Source of the DNA: Rhizobium sp. WYCCWR10014
GTDB lineage: Bacteria; Pseudomonadota; Alphaproteobacteria; Rhizobiales; Rhizobiaceae
Direction of reading: 5' to 3'
NCBI RefSeq assembly: GCF_001657485.1
Contig: NZ_LXFU01000036.1
Span: 51,832 to 115,831, forward strand
DNA length: 64,000 nt
Under the pieces are notes generated by a model. That model was not told the origin of the DNA. It did no database searches and saw only the letters and a list, made by a program, of their open reading frames with translations. Shown here piece after piece: positions 29,301-38,340 of this stretch; within the stretch, counting starts at the first letter, position 1; each line of letters begins with the position of its first letter. The position numbers were made by a program, and so were the translations under genes.

Positions 29301-29741
29301 CTATTTGGTGCCGCAACTGACCTTACCCTCGACGGCATAGGGTTTTTCACCGCCTTCGATCGTCAGGGAATAGCTACCGCTGAAATTTGCCGTCGGCTTG
29401 CCGCGCTCGCCGGCGACGACCACCAGATCCAGCGTTGCGCCGCCGGTGTCATCCTCGCCGCCGTCGAAGACTTCCATGAGCAGTTCGCCGTTATGCGACC
29501 AATGGTTGGTCAGGTGCTGCGATTCGAAAGCACGCTTTCCGAATACGGCCTCTTGGGCCGGATCCTTGACGATCAGCGCACCGCGGAAATGGTTGAGCTT
29601 GTGGCCGGCAGCGCTTTCGAATCCGCTTTCCAGCGTGAAGCGCGCTTCCTTGTCATCGGCGGAACAGAAATAACGGCTATCCGCATGGGCAGTGCCTGCC
29701 GCACCGAGCAGTCCAGCAAATACGATCATTCCACGCCACAT
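29301..29741 (-). CDS. Hypothetical secreted protein
   Basis: A 146-residue protein with a signal peptide (ending A-H-A) and two cysteines, one near the start of the mature part (Y-F-C) and one at the end (V-S-C-G-T-K), probably forming a disulfide. No family is recognised. Its stop codon abuts the repeat at 29181-29300. It lies upstream of, and convergent with, the barrel protein gene. Confidence 0.7.
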   Translation of the reverse strand: MWRGMIVFAGLLGAAGTAHADSRYFCSADDKEARFTLESGFESAAGHKLNHFRGALIVKDPAQEAVFGKRAFESQHLTNHWSHNGELLMEVFDGGEDDTGGATLDLVVVAGERGKPTANFSGSYSLTIEGGEKPYAVEGKVSCGTK

Positions 29742-29806
29742 CGCCTAATCTCCCGAGACAGCGTCCTTTGCGGCTCTCGAAAAGATGCGCGGCGCTGCAA
29801 TAGGTC

Positions 29807-31117
29807 TCAGCCTAACGGCAAACCTGTTAATTTTTCCGGCACAGCGCCGCCGTAGGCCCAATCGAGCAGTTCGACCGTATGTAGGATCGGCATGCCGGTA
29901 CCGGTGGCGATCTGGGTGATGCAGCCGATATTGCCAGTGGCGATGATATCGGCCTTGGTGGCCTCGATGTTCTTGACCTTGCGCGCCTTCAGCGCGGCCG
30001 AGATCTCCGGCTGCATGATGTTGTAGGTGCCGGCGGAGCCGCAGCAGAGATGGCCTTCCGCCGGATCGCGCACCGTAAAGCCCGCCGCCTTCAGCAATTG
30101 CTTCGGCGCGAGCGTGATGCGCTGGCCGTGCTGCATGGAACAGGCGGAATGATAGGCGACCGTGATGCCTTTCGGCATCTGCGCCGGCAGGTCGAGGGTT
30201 GCGAGATATTCGGTGACGTCCTTGGCCAGCGCCGAGACCCTGGCCGCCTTTGCGGCATAGACAGGATCGAGGCGGAGCATGTGGCCGTAGTCCTTGATCG
30301 TCGTGCCGCAGCCGGAAGCGGTGATGATGATCGCGTCGAGGCCCTGCCCGTCGATCTCGCGCATCCAGATATCGACATTGGCGCGCGCACTTTCGAGCGC
30401 CTGTTCGGCGCGGCCCATGTGATGGACCAGCGAGCCGCAGCAGACCTCGCCTTCCGGCATCACGACCTCGACACCGAAGCGCGTCAGCAGGCGGATCGCC
30501 GCCGCGTTGATGCCGGGATCGAGCACCGGCTGAGCACAGCCGGAAAGGATCGCCACCCGGCCGCGCCGTTCCGTCTCGGGCAGATAGCTGCCGGGTTTTG
30601 CGAAGTCCGAAGCTGCGGGCACGCGGCGCGGCGCAAGCGCGAGCATGGCGGCAAAGGGTTTCAGTGCGCCACCCCGCATCAGGCCGGCGAAGGGCCGGCC
30701 GAGGCGGGTGAGATTGAGCGCCAGGCGGAAACGGCCGGGATAGGGCAGCACGGCGGCAAGGATGGCGCGCGTCAGCCGGTTCATGAACGGGCGCTTGTAG
30801 GTCTTTTCGATATGGGCGCGGGCGTGATCGACCAGATGCATGTAATCGACGCCGGAGGGACAGGTGGTGACGCAGGCAAGGCAAGAGAGACAGCGATCGA
30901 TATGGGTGACGACCTCGGTATCGGCGGGCCGGCCGTTTTCCAGCATGTCCTTGATCAGGTAGATGCGGCCGCGCGGACTGTCGAGCTCGTTGCCGAGCGT
31001 TACATAGGTGGGACAGGTGGCGGTGCAGAAACCGCAATGGACACATTTGCGCAGGATCTGCTCGGATTCGGCGACATCAGGATCGAGGAGCTGGGTCAGG
31101 GTGAAGTTTGTTTGCAT
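29807..31117 (-). CDS. glcF: Glycolate oxidase iron-sulfur subunit
   Basis: A 436-residue electron-transfer subunit of glycolate oxidase, which oxidises glycolate to glyoxylate at the membrane. Two 4Fe-4S sites are complete: C-V-H-C-G-F-C-T-A-T-C-P (Cys25, 28, 31, 35) and C-L-S-C-L-A-C-V-T-T-C-P (Cys76, 79, 82, 86). Two CCG-type motifs follow (V-C-C-G-S and L-C-C-G-S-A-G). It is separated from glcE by 251 nt that hold an inverted repeat. Confidence 0.95.
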   Translation of the reverse strand: MQTNFTLTQLLDPDVAESEQILRKCVHCGFCTATCPTYVTLGNELDSPRGRIYLIKDMLENGRPADTEVVTHIDRCLSCLACVTTCPSGVDYMHLVDHARAHIEKTYKRPFMNRLTRAILAAVLPYPGRFRLALNLTRLGRPFAGLMRGGALKPFAAMLALAPRRVPAASDFAKPGSYLPETERRGRVAILSGCAQPVLDPGINAAAIRLLTRFGVEVVMPEGEVCCGSLVHHMGRAEQALESARANVDIWMREIDGQGLDAIIITASGCGTTIKDYGHMLRLDPVYAAKAARVSALAKDVTEYLATLDLPAQMPKGITVAYHSACSMQHGQRITLAPKQLLKAAGFTVRDPAEGHLCCGSAGTYNIMQPEISAALKARKVKNIEATKADIIATGNIGCITQIATGTGMPILHTVELLDWAYGGAVPEKLTGLPLG

Positions 31118-31165
31118 CTAGCGGGATCTCCGCTTGGGGAGGATGCTTGATATTGTGCCTGCAAT

Positions 31166-31342
31166 ACCCCCCTCTGTCCTGCCGGACATCTCCCCCACAA
31201 GGGGGGAGATCGGCAAGAGGTTAGACCATCGCTTCCTATCTGCGGTGTCGGAATCGCAGTGCCCGAATTGTTTGGGGAAGTCATAGCCCCCAGCCAATCT
31301 CCCCCCTTGTGGGGGAGATGTCCGGCACGACAGAGGGGGGTA
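31166..31342. repeat. Long inverted repeat between glcE and glcF
   Basis: The left arm (31166-31213, ACCCCCCTCTGTC...CCCCCACAAGGGGGGAGAT) and right arm (31296-31342) are near-perfect reverse complements of about 47 nt. About 80 nt of other sequence lies between them. The inner CCCCCACAAGGGGGGAG resembles the arms of the repeat between hisS and hisZ, suggesting one repeat superfamily. It may be a miniature inverted-repeat element. Confidence 0.88.
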
Positions 31343-31368
31343 ACCCAGACGCAGACCCATCTTATCCC

Positions 31369-32568
31369 TCATCCCATCTTCCCCGGATTGAATATGCCGG
31401 CCGGATCGAACTTCTCCTTCACCCGCCGTGACAGCATCACCACTGCCTCAGGTTCCGGATGGAAAGCTGATGTAACCGCCCTCGCCTGACCTGATGCACG
31501 GATCAGCGTTGCGTGGCCGCCGCCGAGCGCCTTGATGTAGCGGCGGACCAGTTCGGCCTCGGGGGCCGCTTCCATACGCATCCAGACGAGGCCGCCCTGC
31601 CAGTCATAGAAGGCGTCGACGCCGGCCTCGAGGCGGAGGGCTGCGACCAGCTGATGGCCGGTGCCGGGGGCGACCGAGACGCGCCAGACTGGCCGCGCCG
31701 TGCCGTCGGCATAGGGCAGCACGTCGCGGATTTCCTGCCAGAGCCTGGAGCTTTCCGGCTGTTCCAGCCGCGTGACCGTGGCGAAGCCCGACATTGCCGC
31801 GGCAAGCTTTTCGATGCGCACGTCAACCGAGCCCGGCAGGCCTTCAATGCGCAGAACGGTCGCCTCGCCCTCGGGCAATTTGCCGGCGAGGAATTTCCAC
31901 GTCACCGTCAAGGGCAGATGCGCGGCACCCGAGACTTCGACCGGCAGCGCCATCGCCGCCGCCATGGCGTTTGCCGCATCGGCGTCGTTGAGACCCGATA
32001 GCACCACCGTCCGCTCCGTCTTCGGGCGCGGCGGCACGCGGAAGGTGACTTCGGTGAGGAAGCCCAGCGTGCCATGCGAGCCGGCTATCAGCTTGACGAG
32101 ATCGAGGCCGGTGACATTCTTCATCACCCGGCCGCCGGCCTTGATGATCTCGCCCCTGCCGTTGACGAAGCGCACGCCGAGCAGGCTGTCGCGGGCAGCA
32201 CCCGCGATCAGCCGGCGCGGACCGGAGATATTGGCGGCAAAGACGCCGCCGATGGTCGGCTCGCCGGAGGTGCCCATCACGGGGCGATGATCCATCGGCT
32301 CGAAGGCGAGCATCTGGCCGCTCTCCGAAAGTGCCGCCTCGACCTCGGCAAGCGGCGTGCCCGATCGGACGGTCATGACCATTTCGCCGGGATTATAGGC
32401 GACGATGCCGGTAAGCCCGGTCGAGCGCAGCCGGTCCTCGGCGGCAACCGCATTGCCGAAGCCCGAGCGGCTATCGCCGCCGCAGATCGCCAAAGGCCGT
32501 CCGGCCTCCGCATGGGCGCGGACAATCACTGCTGCCTCTTCCTCGCTCGTCGGCATCAGATCGATCAT
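31369..32568 (-). CDS. glcE: Glycolate oxidase FAD-binding subunit
   Basis: A 399-residue FAD_binding_4 (PCMH-type) protein with the flavin-binding region (A-I-C-G-G-D-S-R-S-G-F-G, then T-I-G-G-V-F-A-A-N-I-S-G-P-R-R). Its ATG at 32568 overlaps the glcD stop by 4 nt, so the two subunits are translationally coupled. A longer open frame to 32751 lies wholly inside glcD and is not used. Confidence 0.94.
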   Translation of the reverse strand: MIDLMPTSEEEAAVIVRAHAEAGRPLAICGGDSRSGFGNAVAAEDRLRSTGLTGIVAYNPGEMVMTVRSGTPLAEVEAALSESGQMLAFEPMDHRPVMGTSGEPTIGGVFAANISGPRRLIAGAARDSLLGVRFVNGRGEIIKAGGRVMKNVTGLDLVKLIAGSHGTLGFLTEVTFRVPPRPKTERTVVLSGLNDADAANAMAAAMALPVEVSGAAHLPLTVTWKFLAGKLPEGEATVLRIEGLPGSVDVRIEKLAAAMSGFATVTRLEQPESSRLWQEIRDVLPYADGTARPVWRVSVAPGTGHQLVAALRLEAGVDAFYDWQGGLVWMRMEAAPEAELVRRYIKALGGGHATLIRASGQARAVTSAFHPEPEAVVMLSRRVKEKFDPAGIFNPGKMG

Positions 32569-34004
32569 GCGGCGGGGCGCCCTTCGAGCGGGAAGACCTT
32601 CGATGGGTTGAGGAGCCAGCCGGGATCGAAGGCGGCGCGCGCCGCCATCTGCTGGACGAGATCCACCTCGGAATATTGGTGGCGCATCAGGTCGCGCTTC
32701 TCGATGCCGACGCCGTGTTCGCCGGTGAGGCAGCCGCCGGCATCGACGCACAGCCTCAGAATATCGTTGCCGGCCGCCTCGGCGCGGGCGGCATCCTCGG
32801 GATCATTGGCATTGAAGAGGATCAGCGGGTGCATATTGCCGTCGCCGGCATGGAAGACGTTGGCGACGCGCAGGCCATAATGATCGACGATCTCGGCGGT
32901 TCTTTTCAACACGTAGGAAAGCTGGCTGAGCGGCACGGTGCCATCCATGCAAATATAGTCGGCGATGCGGCCGGTGGCGCCGAAGGCGGATTTGCGCCCC
33001 TTCCAGATCAGCGCCGCCTCGGTCGCCGACTGGCACTCGCGCACGGTCTTCACAGCGTGCCGGCGGGCGATCTCGACGATGTCCTTCAGCGCGGCATCCA
33101 TTTCCGCTTCCGATCCCTCAACCTCGACGATCAACAGCGCGCCGACATCGAGGGGGTATCCGGCATGGGCGAAGGCCTCGCAGATCTCGATCGCCGGCTT
33201 GTCCATGAATTCGATCGCAACCGGGATGATGCCGGCTGCGATGACATCGGCAACGCAGGCGCCGGCCTCCTCCGAACTCTCGAAGCCGAAGAGTACCGGG
33301 CGCGCGCCTTCCGGCTTGGCGATCAACCGCACCGTCGCCTCGGTGACGATGCCGAGCTGGCCTTCATGGCCGCAGACGAGGCCGAGCAGGTCATAACCTG
33401 CCGCATCCAGCGCCTTGCCGCCGAGTTCGATCACCGTGCCGTCGACCAGCACCATCATGACGCCGAGCAGATTATTGGTGGTGACGCCGTATTTCAGACA
33501 GTGGGCGCCGCCGGAATTCATGCCGATATTGCCGCCGATCGTGCAGGCAAGCTGCGAACTCGGGTCAGGCGCATAGAAAAAGCCGTCCCCGGAGACGGAT
33601 TCGGAGATATTGAGATTGGTGACACCAGCCTGGACCACGGCGACGCGGTTCGGCAAATCGATTTCGAGAATGCTGTTCATCTTCGACAGGCCGAGTACTA
33701 CGGCATCCTCCTGCGGAATGGCGCCGCCGGAGAGCGAGGTACCGGCGCCACGCGGCACCACTGGAATGCCGTAGCGGTTGCAATAGCGCATGACGGCCGA
33801 AACCTCAGCCGTGGTGCGCGGCAGGGCGACGGCGAGCGGCAAGCGGCGGTAGGATACGAAGGCGTCGGTCTCGAACGGCACCAGCTCGCGCGCCTCATGC
33901 ACCAGGCATTCCGGCGGCAGAAGATCGGTCAGATCGGCAACGATCTGGGCTCGGCGCGCCAGCACGTTAGCGCGCGGGGCGAGAAACGAAATGGCGTCGG
34001 ACAT
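32565..34004 (-). CDS. glcD: Glycolate oxidase catalytic FAD subunit
   Basis: A 479-residue FAD-dependent oxidase of the D-lactate/glycolate family. The PCMH flavin domain has P-R-G-A-G-T-S-L-S-G-G and C-T-I-G-G-N-I-G-M-N-S-G-G. The C-terminal FAD-oxidase domain has H-A-G-D-G-N-M-H-P and L-T-G-E-H-G-V-G. ATG 34004 (M-S-D-A-I-S-F-L-A) is chosen over an upstream frame with no family-like sequence. It is the first gene of glcD-glcE-glcF, divergent from a LysR regulator that probably controls it. Confidence 0.95.
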   Translation of the reverse strand: MSDAISFLAPRANVLARRAQIVADLTDLLPPECLVHEARELVPFETDAFVSYRRLPLAVALPRTTAEVSAVMRYCNRYGIPVVPRGAGTSLSGGAIPQEDAVVLGLSKMNSILEIDLPNRVAVVQAGVTNLNISESVSGDGFFYAPDPSSQLACTIGGNIGMNSGGAHCLKYGVTTNNLLGVMMVLVDGTVIELGGKALDAAGYDLLGLVCGHEGQLGIVTEATVRLIAKPEGARPVLFGFESSEEAGACVADVIAAGIIPVAIEFMDKPAIEICEAFAHAGYPLDVGALLIVEVEGSEAEMDAALKDIVEIARRHAVKTVRECQSATEAALIWKGRKSAFGATGRIADYICMDGTVPLSQLSYVLKRTAEIVDHYGLRVANVFHAGDGNMHPLILFNANDPEDAARAEAAGNDILRLCVDAGGCLTGEHGVGIEKRDLMRHQYSEVDLVQQMAARAAFDPGWLLNPSKVFPLEGRPAA

Positions 34005-34094
34005 GGCGTTCTCCCTGGCCCTGACGAGGGGGAATGACAGCGGGAAGATGACAGCGGAAACCGGCCGCGAACCTCCCTGCCGCCGATAGACCGG

Positions 34095-34129
34095 CTTAGC
34101 ACTTTCCCGAAAGTGGCGCAAATGCTAAG
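34095..34129. promoter_or_regulatory. Nested palindromes in the glcD / LysR divergent promoter
   Basis: The outer arms CTTAGCA (34095-34101) and TGCTAAG (34123-34129) enclose a second perfect palindrome ACTTTC-CC-GAAAGT (34101-34114). The position, between the divergent glcD and LysR starts, is where a LysR-type activator would bind. Which protein binds is inferred. Confidence 0.55.
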
Positions 34130-34165
34130 CACTTATGCCAAAAGGGGAAAAAGTCGCAAAACCTT

Positions 34166-35062
34166 ATGACCAATCTGGGTGATCTCGAAATCTTTGCCAA
34201 GGTCGTTTCAACGGGAAGCATGTCGCTCGCCGGGCGGGCGCTCGGCTTTTCCCCGGCCGTCGTCTCCAAACGGATCAAGCGGCTGGAGGACCGGCTCGGT
34301 ACCCGGCTTCTGCAGCGCACGACGCGGCAGATCTCACTGACGGAAGCCGGACAGGGATTCTACGACCGCGTTCTCGGCATTCTCGCCGGGTTGGAGGAGG
34401 CAGAATTCTACATTTCCGGCCGCTCGGCGCAGATGCACGGCACGCTGAAGATTTCGGCCCCGACCTCCTTCGGCCGCATGCATATCGCGCCGCATCTCAA
34501 GGATTTCATGGAGGCGCACCCGGAGCTTGCGATCAACCTGGTGCTGACCGACGAATTCAGCGACATCGTCGGTGGCGGCTTCGATCTGGCGATCCGCATC
34601 GCCGAACTCACCGATTCGAGCCTTGTTGCCCGAAGGCTGGCGCCGGTGCGCCGGCTGCTCTGCGCTTCACCGGATTACCTTGCAGCGCATGGCGAGCCAA
34701 AGCATATCGAAGAGCTGAAACACCACCGCTGCCTGCCGGCCCACAATAACGATACCTGGCGGCTGAAAGGGCCGGACGGGGCGCTGAGTCTCAGGCCGGA
34801 AGGCATGCTGATCACCAATTCCAGCGAGGTGATCCGCGAGGCTATGATCGCCGGCCTCGGGATCGCGCTGCGCTCCACCTGGGATATCGGCGAAGAGCTC
34901 AAGGCCGGCCGGCTGGTGCAGGTGCTGCCAGCCTATGAGGGCTCGCACAATGTCGCGCTGTCGGCCGTCTATCCCAGCCGGCAGTTCCTACCGGCCAAGG
35001 TGCGGTTGTTCATCGACTATCTGGCAGAGCTTTATGGGCCGGTCCCCTACTGGGAGCGCTGA
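34166..35062 (+). CDS. LysR family regulator, probable glycolate operon regulator
   Basis: A 298-residue LysR-type regulator. An N-terminal winged helix-turn-helix (residues about 4-62, with S-L-A-G-R-A-L-G-F-S-P-A-V-V-S-K-R-I) is followed by a periplasmic-binding-like effector domain. It is transcribed away from glcD across a 160-nt region with nested palindromes. By position it probably senses glycolate or a related acid and controls glcDEF; this is inferred. Confidence 0.9.
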   Translation: MTNLGDLEIFAKVVSTGSMSLAGRALGFSPAVVSKRIKRLEDRLGTRLLQRTTRQISLTEAGQGFYDRVLGILAGLEEAEFYISGRSAQMHGTLKISAPTSFGRMHIAPHLKDFMEAHPELAINLVLTDEFSDIVGGGFDLAIRIAELTDSSLVARRLAPVRRLLCASPDYLAAHGEPKHIEELKHHRCLPAHNNDTWRLKGPDGALSLRPEGMLITNSSEVIREAMIAGLGIALRSTWDIGEELKAGRLVQVLPAYEGSHNVALSAVYPSRQFLPAKVRLFIDYLAELYGPVPYWER

Positions 35063-35075
35063 TGGCAGCGCCGGT

Positions 35076-35936
35076 TCAGCCCGCCAATCTCTCGATGACG
35101 AGATCCAGCAGGGCGCGCAGCCGCGCCAGGCGCTTCATGTCGCGGTGATAGCCGACCCAGGTGTCGCGGCCGGGTGGCGGTTCACCGAGATCGACCAGTT
35201 CGATGGCGGCAAGAGAATCGCCGAGCGGCCGCGGCAGGACCGCGAGCCCGGCTCCATTGGCACAGAGCGCTGCCTGCACGTCGCGGCTGTTGCTGCGCAT
35301 GACGATGTCGGCCCGCGGCAACAGGCGTTGCAGCCAGCCGACATCCGGCATGTCGCCAAAAGCCTCGTCCATGGTGATGAGGCGGGCGCCCCTGCCGTCG
35401 CCGGCTTCGGGGTGCTGCGCGCCGCGTCTGATGTAAAGGCCGTATTCGATATGGATGAGCTTGCGCGATATGACCTCCGCTTCCGTGAAGGGCTGGATGC
35501 GGAAGACGAGGTCGGCTTCGCGTCGCGACAGGTTGAGAAGTCGGCTGTCGGTCAGCAATTCGATCTCTACCTTCGGATGGACTTGCGAGAATTCCGCCAG
35601 CACCGGCGAAAGCACATGCGCGCCGAACCAGTCGGATGAGGACAGCCTGAGAAAACCATCGAGCTGACGGCTGCCGCCGGCAAGGACGCGCTCCATGGCG
35701 AGCGCCTCCTCCTCGATGCGTTCAGCGCCGGCGAACACGGCTGTGCCTTCGTCGGTCAAGACGAAGCCATCGGTGGTGCGCTGAAAAAGCGTCTGGCCGA
35801 GAGAGGCTTCAAGGGCACGCAGCCGCCTGCCCATCGTCGGTTGCGTGAGTCCGAGGCTGCGGGCTGCTGACCCCAACGTGCCGAACCGCGCGATCGCCAG
35901 AAACAGCTTGAGGTCACTCCATTCCATCGCTCGCAT
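35076..35936 (-). CDS. LysR family regulator
   Basis: A 286-residue LysR-type regulator with the helix-turn-helix in residues about 5-63 (G-S-A-A-R-S-L-G-L-T-Q-P-T-M-G-R-R) and an effector domain. It is divergent from the medium-chain dehydrogenase gene (start 36070) across 133 nt, the classic arrangement for a LysR regulator and its target. It is convergent with the previous LysR gene, 13 nt apart. Confidence 0.92.
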   Translation of the reverse strand: MRAMEWSDLKLFLAIARFGTLGSAARSLGLTQPTMGRRLRALEASLGQTLFQRTTDGFVLTDEGTAVFAGAERIEEEALAMERVLAGGSRQLDGFLRLSSSDWFGAHVLSPVLAEFSQVHPKVEIELLTDSRLLNLSRREADLVFRIQPFTEAEVISRKLIHIEYGLYIRRGAQHPEAGDGRGARLITMDEAFGDMPDVGWLQRLLPRADIVMRSNSRDVQAALCANGAGLAVLPRPLGDSLAAIELVDLGEPPPGRDTWVGYHRDMKRLARLRALLDLVIERLAG

Positions 35937-36069
35937 CCGCCAAACAAAAATGCATGGACTTCAGTCGTTATCTTTCATTTTCATTCGTGTTTCAATGAAC
36001 CATCTTACTTCCAGAACAACTTGCTGCGGGCGCCCTACGGACGCCACGATGCGAACGAAGGAGACCGCC

Positions 36070-37065
36070 ATGTCTGTACAATCAACGATGAAAGCGCTGC
36101 TGGCGGAAATGCCGAACTCGCCATTGCGCATCGCCGGTATTGCAAAACCGGTGCCCGGCGAAGGCCAGGTTCTGGTGCGCATCATGGCAAGCGGCGTCAA
36201 TCCGCTCGACCTCAAGATCCGGGCCGGCAATGCGGCCCATGCCCGCCATCCGCTTCCCGCCATTGTCGGCATCGATATGGCCGGCATCGTCGAAGAGATC
36301 GGGGCTGGCGTCAGCGGTTTCCGCCAGGGCGACGCGGTCTACGGCATGACCGGCGGGGTCGGCGGCGTTCAGGGATCGCTTGCCGAATTTGCAGCTGTCG
36401 ACGCCGCGCTGCTGGCGCCAAAGCCGCAGAACCTGTCGATGCGCGAGGCAGCCGCTCTGCCGCTGATATCGATCACCGCCTGGGAGGGGCTTGTCGACCG
36501 CGCCGGGGTCAAGGCCGGCCAGAAGGTTCTCGTGATTGGCGGCGGCGGTGTCGGCCATATCGTCGCGCAGATCGCCAAGGCTGCTGGAGCCGAGGTCTAT
36601 GTGGTCGACGGCGCGTCGAAAGCAGACTATCTCGCCGGCCTTGGCGCAACGCCGATCGATCGCGACGCGGAAACGGTTGAAACCTATGTCGCAAGACACA
36701 CCGGCGGCAAGGGTTTCGAACTGGTCTACGATACGGTCGGCGGCCAGGGGCTCGATACGGCATTCCGAGCCGTCAGCCAGTTCGGCCATGTCGTGAGTTG
36801 CCTTGGCTGGGGAAGCCACGCGCTGGCACCGCTCTCCTTCAAGGCCGCCACCTATTCCGGCGTCTTCACGCTGCTGCCGCTTCTGACCGGCGAAGGACGC
36901 GCCCATCACGGTGAGATCATGCGGGAGATGACGAAGCTCGCTGAAGCCGGCAAGGTCATGCCGAAGCTCGACTCCCACCGCTTCACCCTTGCCGAAGCCG
37001 ATGAGGCGCATCGGCTGATCGAAACCCGGCAGGCGGACGGGAAGCTTGTCGTCGAGATCGACTGA
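36070..37065 (+). CDS. Medium-chain (zinc-type) alcohol dehydrogenase / quinone oxidoreductase
   Basis: A 331-residue MDR-superfamily enzyme. A GroES-like N-terminal domain has G-V-N-P-L-D-L-K-I-R and G-I-D-M-A-G-I-V. The Rossmann motif is G-G-G-G-V-G-H-I-V. The four structural-zinc cysteines of classical alcohol dehydrogenases are missing, which places it nearer quinone oxidoreductases. ATG 36070 follows AAGGAGA; the upstream open frame is not coding. It is probably controlled by the divergent LysR. Confidence 0.9.
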   Translation: MSVQSTMKALLAEMPNSPLRIAGIAKPVPGEGQVLVRIMASGVNPLDLKIRAGNAAHARHPLPAIVGIDMAGIVEEIGAGVSGFRQGDAVYGMTGGVGGVQGSLAEFAAVDAALLAPKPQNLSMREAAALPLISITAWEGLVDRAGVKAGQKVLVIGGGGVGHIVAQIAKAAGAEVYVVDGASKADYLAGLGATPIDRDAETVETYVARHTGGKGFELVYDTVGGQGLDTAFRAVSQFGHVVSCLGWGSHALAPLSFKAATYSGVFTLLPLLTGEGRAHHGEIMREMTKLAEAGKVMPKLDSHRFTLAEADEAHRLIETRQADGKLVVEID

Positions 37066-37084
37066 TCTTAATCCATCGGCGGAA

Positions 37085-38245
37085 TTAACGCGCCAGATCG
37101 AGGTAGGCGCTTGCCACCAAAGCATCAATATCAGCCGGCACAGGCACGAGGCAGGATTGGGGACCGGCCTCGTGCCTGGCGATACGTTCCAGACAGCGGG
37201 CCTGAAGGGTGAAGCCGAGATCCATCGACTCGACCGTATTGCCGAGCGGCCGCGGGCCGGCGAGATTGGCCATGTGACCATCGCCCAGCACATGGAAGGA
37301 GCGGCTGTCGCTGAGATGGAAGGTCTCGATATGGTCGGCCTCGTAGCGGTCGATGCCGATGACATCGGGATGGCGGCGGAAGGCTTCGACATCGATCTCA
37401 TGCGGGAAATGGCCGCCGTTCATCAGGATCGCGCCGTCCTTGACGAGCGGCAGGTCGGCTGCCGTCACGATGCTGGCAAAACCCGTGACGGTGACGATTA
37501 TATCGGCCGAGCGGATCGCCGCATCGCGCAGCGGCGTGACGAAACCATCGAGATGAGCTTCGAGTGTCGTCACCGGATCGATATCGACGACGCTGACGGT
37601 GGAAAAGCCATTGCGGAAACAGGCAGCCGTGCCCTTGCCGCAGGCGCCGTAGCCAAAGACCGTCACGCGTTTACCGTTGGTGGAGCGGTTGGTGAAGCGG
37701 AGGTAGCTTTCGAACAGGCTCTGGCCGACGGCATGCCTGTTTTCGGCGAACTGCTTGATCGGGCTGTCGTTGATGACGAGGATCGGCATGTTCAGGCGCT
37801 CGCGCAGCGGCAGCAGCCGGGTGCGGCCGGAGGTGGTTTCCTCGGTGCCGCCGCGGAGATTGGCGTAGGGTTTTTCCGCCGCGATGGCGAAAAGATCGCC
37901 GCCATTGTCGAGCAGCAGATCCGGCCTTTCGGCAATGACCGCTTCGAGGCTCTGATGATGAGCGGCGGGATCGGTCGTCTGTGTGGCAAAGACCGTGATG
38001 CCTTGGGAACGCAGGAACTCGACCGTCGAAGGCTGGGTGCTGTTGAGATTGCCGGTGCAGACGAGACGCGCGCCGCCGGCGCGAAGCGTCATCAGCAGCG
38101 CCACCGTCTTCGGCTCCAGGTGGATGCCGGTGCCAATCGACAGGCCCTCGAAAGGACGCGTCCGCTCGAATTCGGCGGCCGTCGCCCTGAGCAGCCGGCA
38201 GCTGTTGCCGATCCAGTCGATGCGGGTTGCGCTCTTTTCCATCAT
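37085..38245 (-). CDS. Short adenosylhomocysteinase-like protein
   Basis: A 386-residue relative of S-adenosylhomocysteine hydrolase. Recognisable pieces are D-N-G-G-D-L (residues 113-118), E-E-T-T-S-G (135-140), N-D-S-P-I-K (159-164) and the NAD loop G-Y-G-A-C-G-K-G-T (198-206). H-X-G-H-F-P-H-E-I-D replaces the usual N-I-G-H-F-D-x-E-I. Bacterial enzymes are about 430-470 residues. The insert and the C-terminal K-x-x-x-Y-R-Y tail that closes the NAD site are missing. It is probably a paralogue with an altered substrate rather than housekeeping AhcY. Confidence 0.78.
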   Translation of the reverse strand: MMEKSATRIDWIGNSCRLLRATAAEFERTRPFEGLSIGTGIHLEPKTVALLMTLRAGGARLVCTGNLNSTQPSTVEFLRSQGITVFATQTTDPAAHHQSLEAVIAERPDLLLDNGGDLFAIAAEKPYANLRGGTEETTSGRTRLLPLRERLNMPILVINDSPIKQFAENRHAVGQSLFESYLRFTNRSTNGKRVTVFGYGACGKGTAACFRNGFSTVSVVDIDPVTTLEAHLDGFVTPLRDAAIRSADIIVTVTGFASIVTAADLPLVKDGAILMNGGHFPHEIDVEAFRRHPDVIGIDRYEADHIETFHLSDSRSFHVLGDGHMANLAGPRPLGNTVESMDLGFTLQARCLERIARHEAGPQSCLVPVPADIDALVASAYLDLAR

Positions 38246-38340
38246 CTCTTTCCTATTTGCGTATTGGTGCTGTTTTTAGCGGAGCAACAGGGCCGCGAAT
38301 ATGGAAGTAATTCTGGCGAGGGTGCATAAAATCTGCCCTT

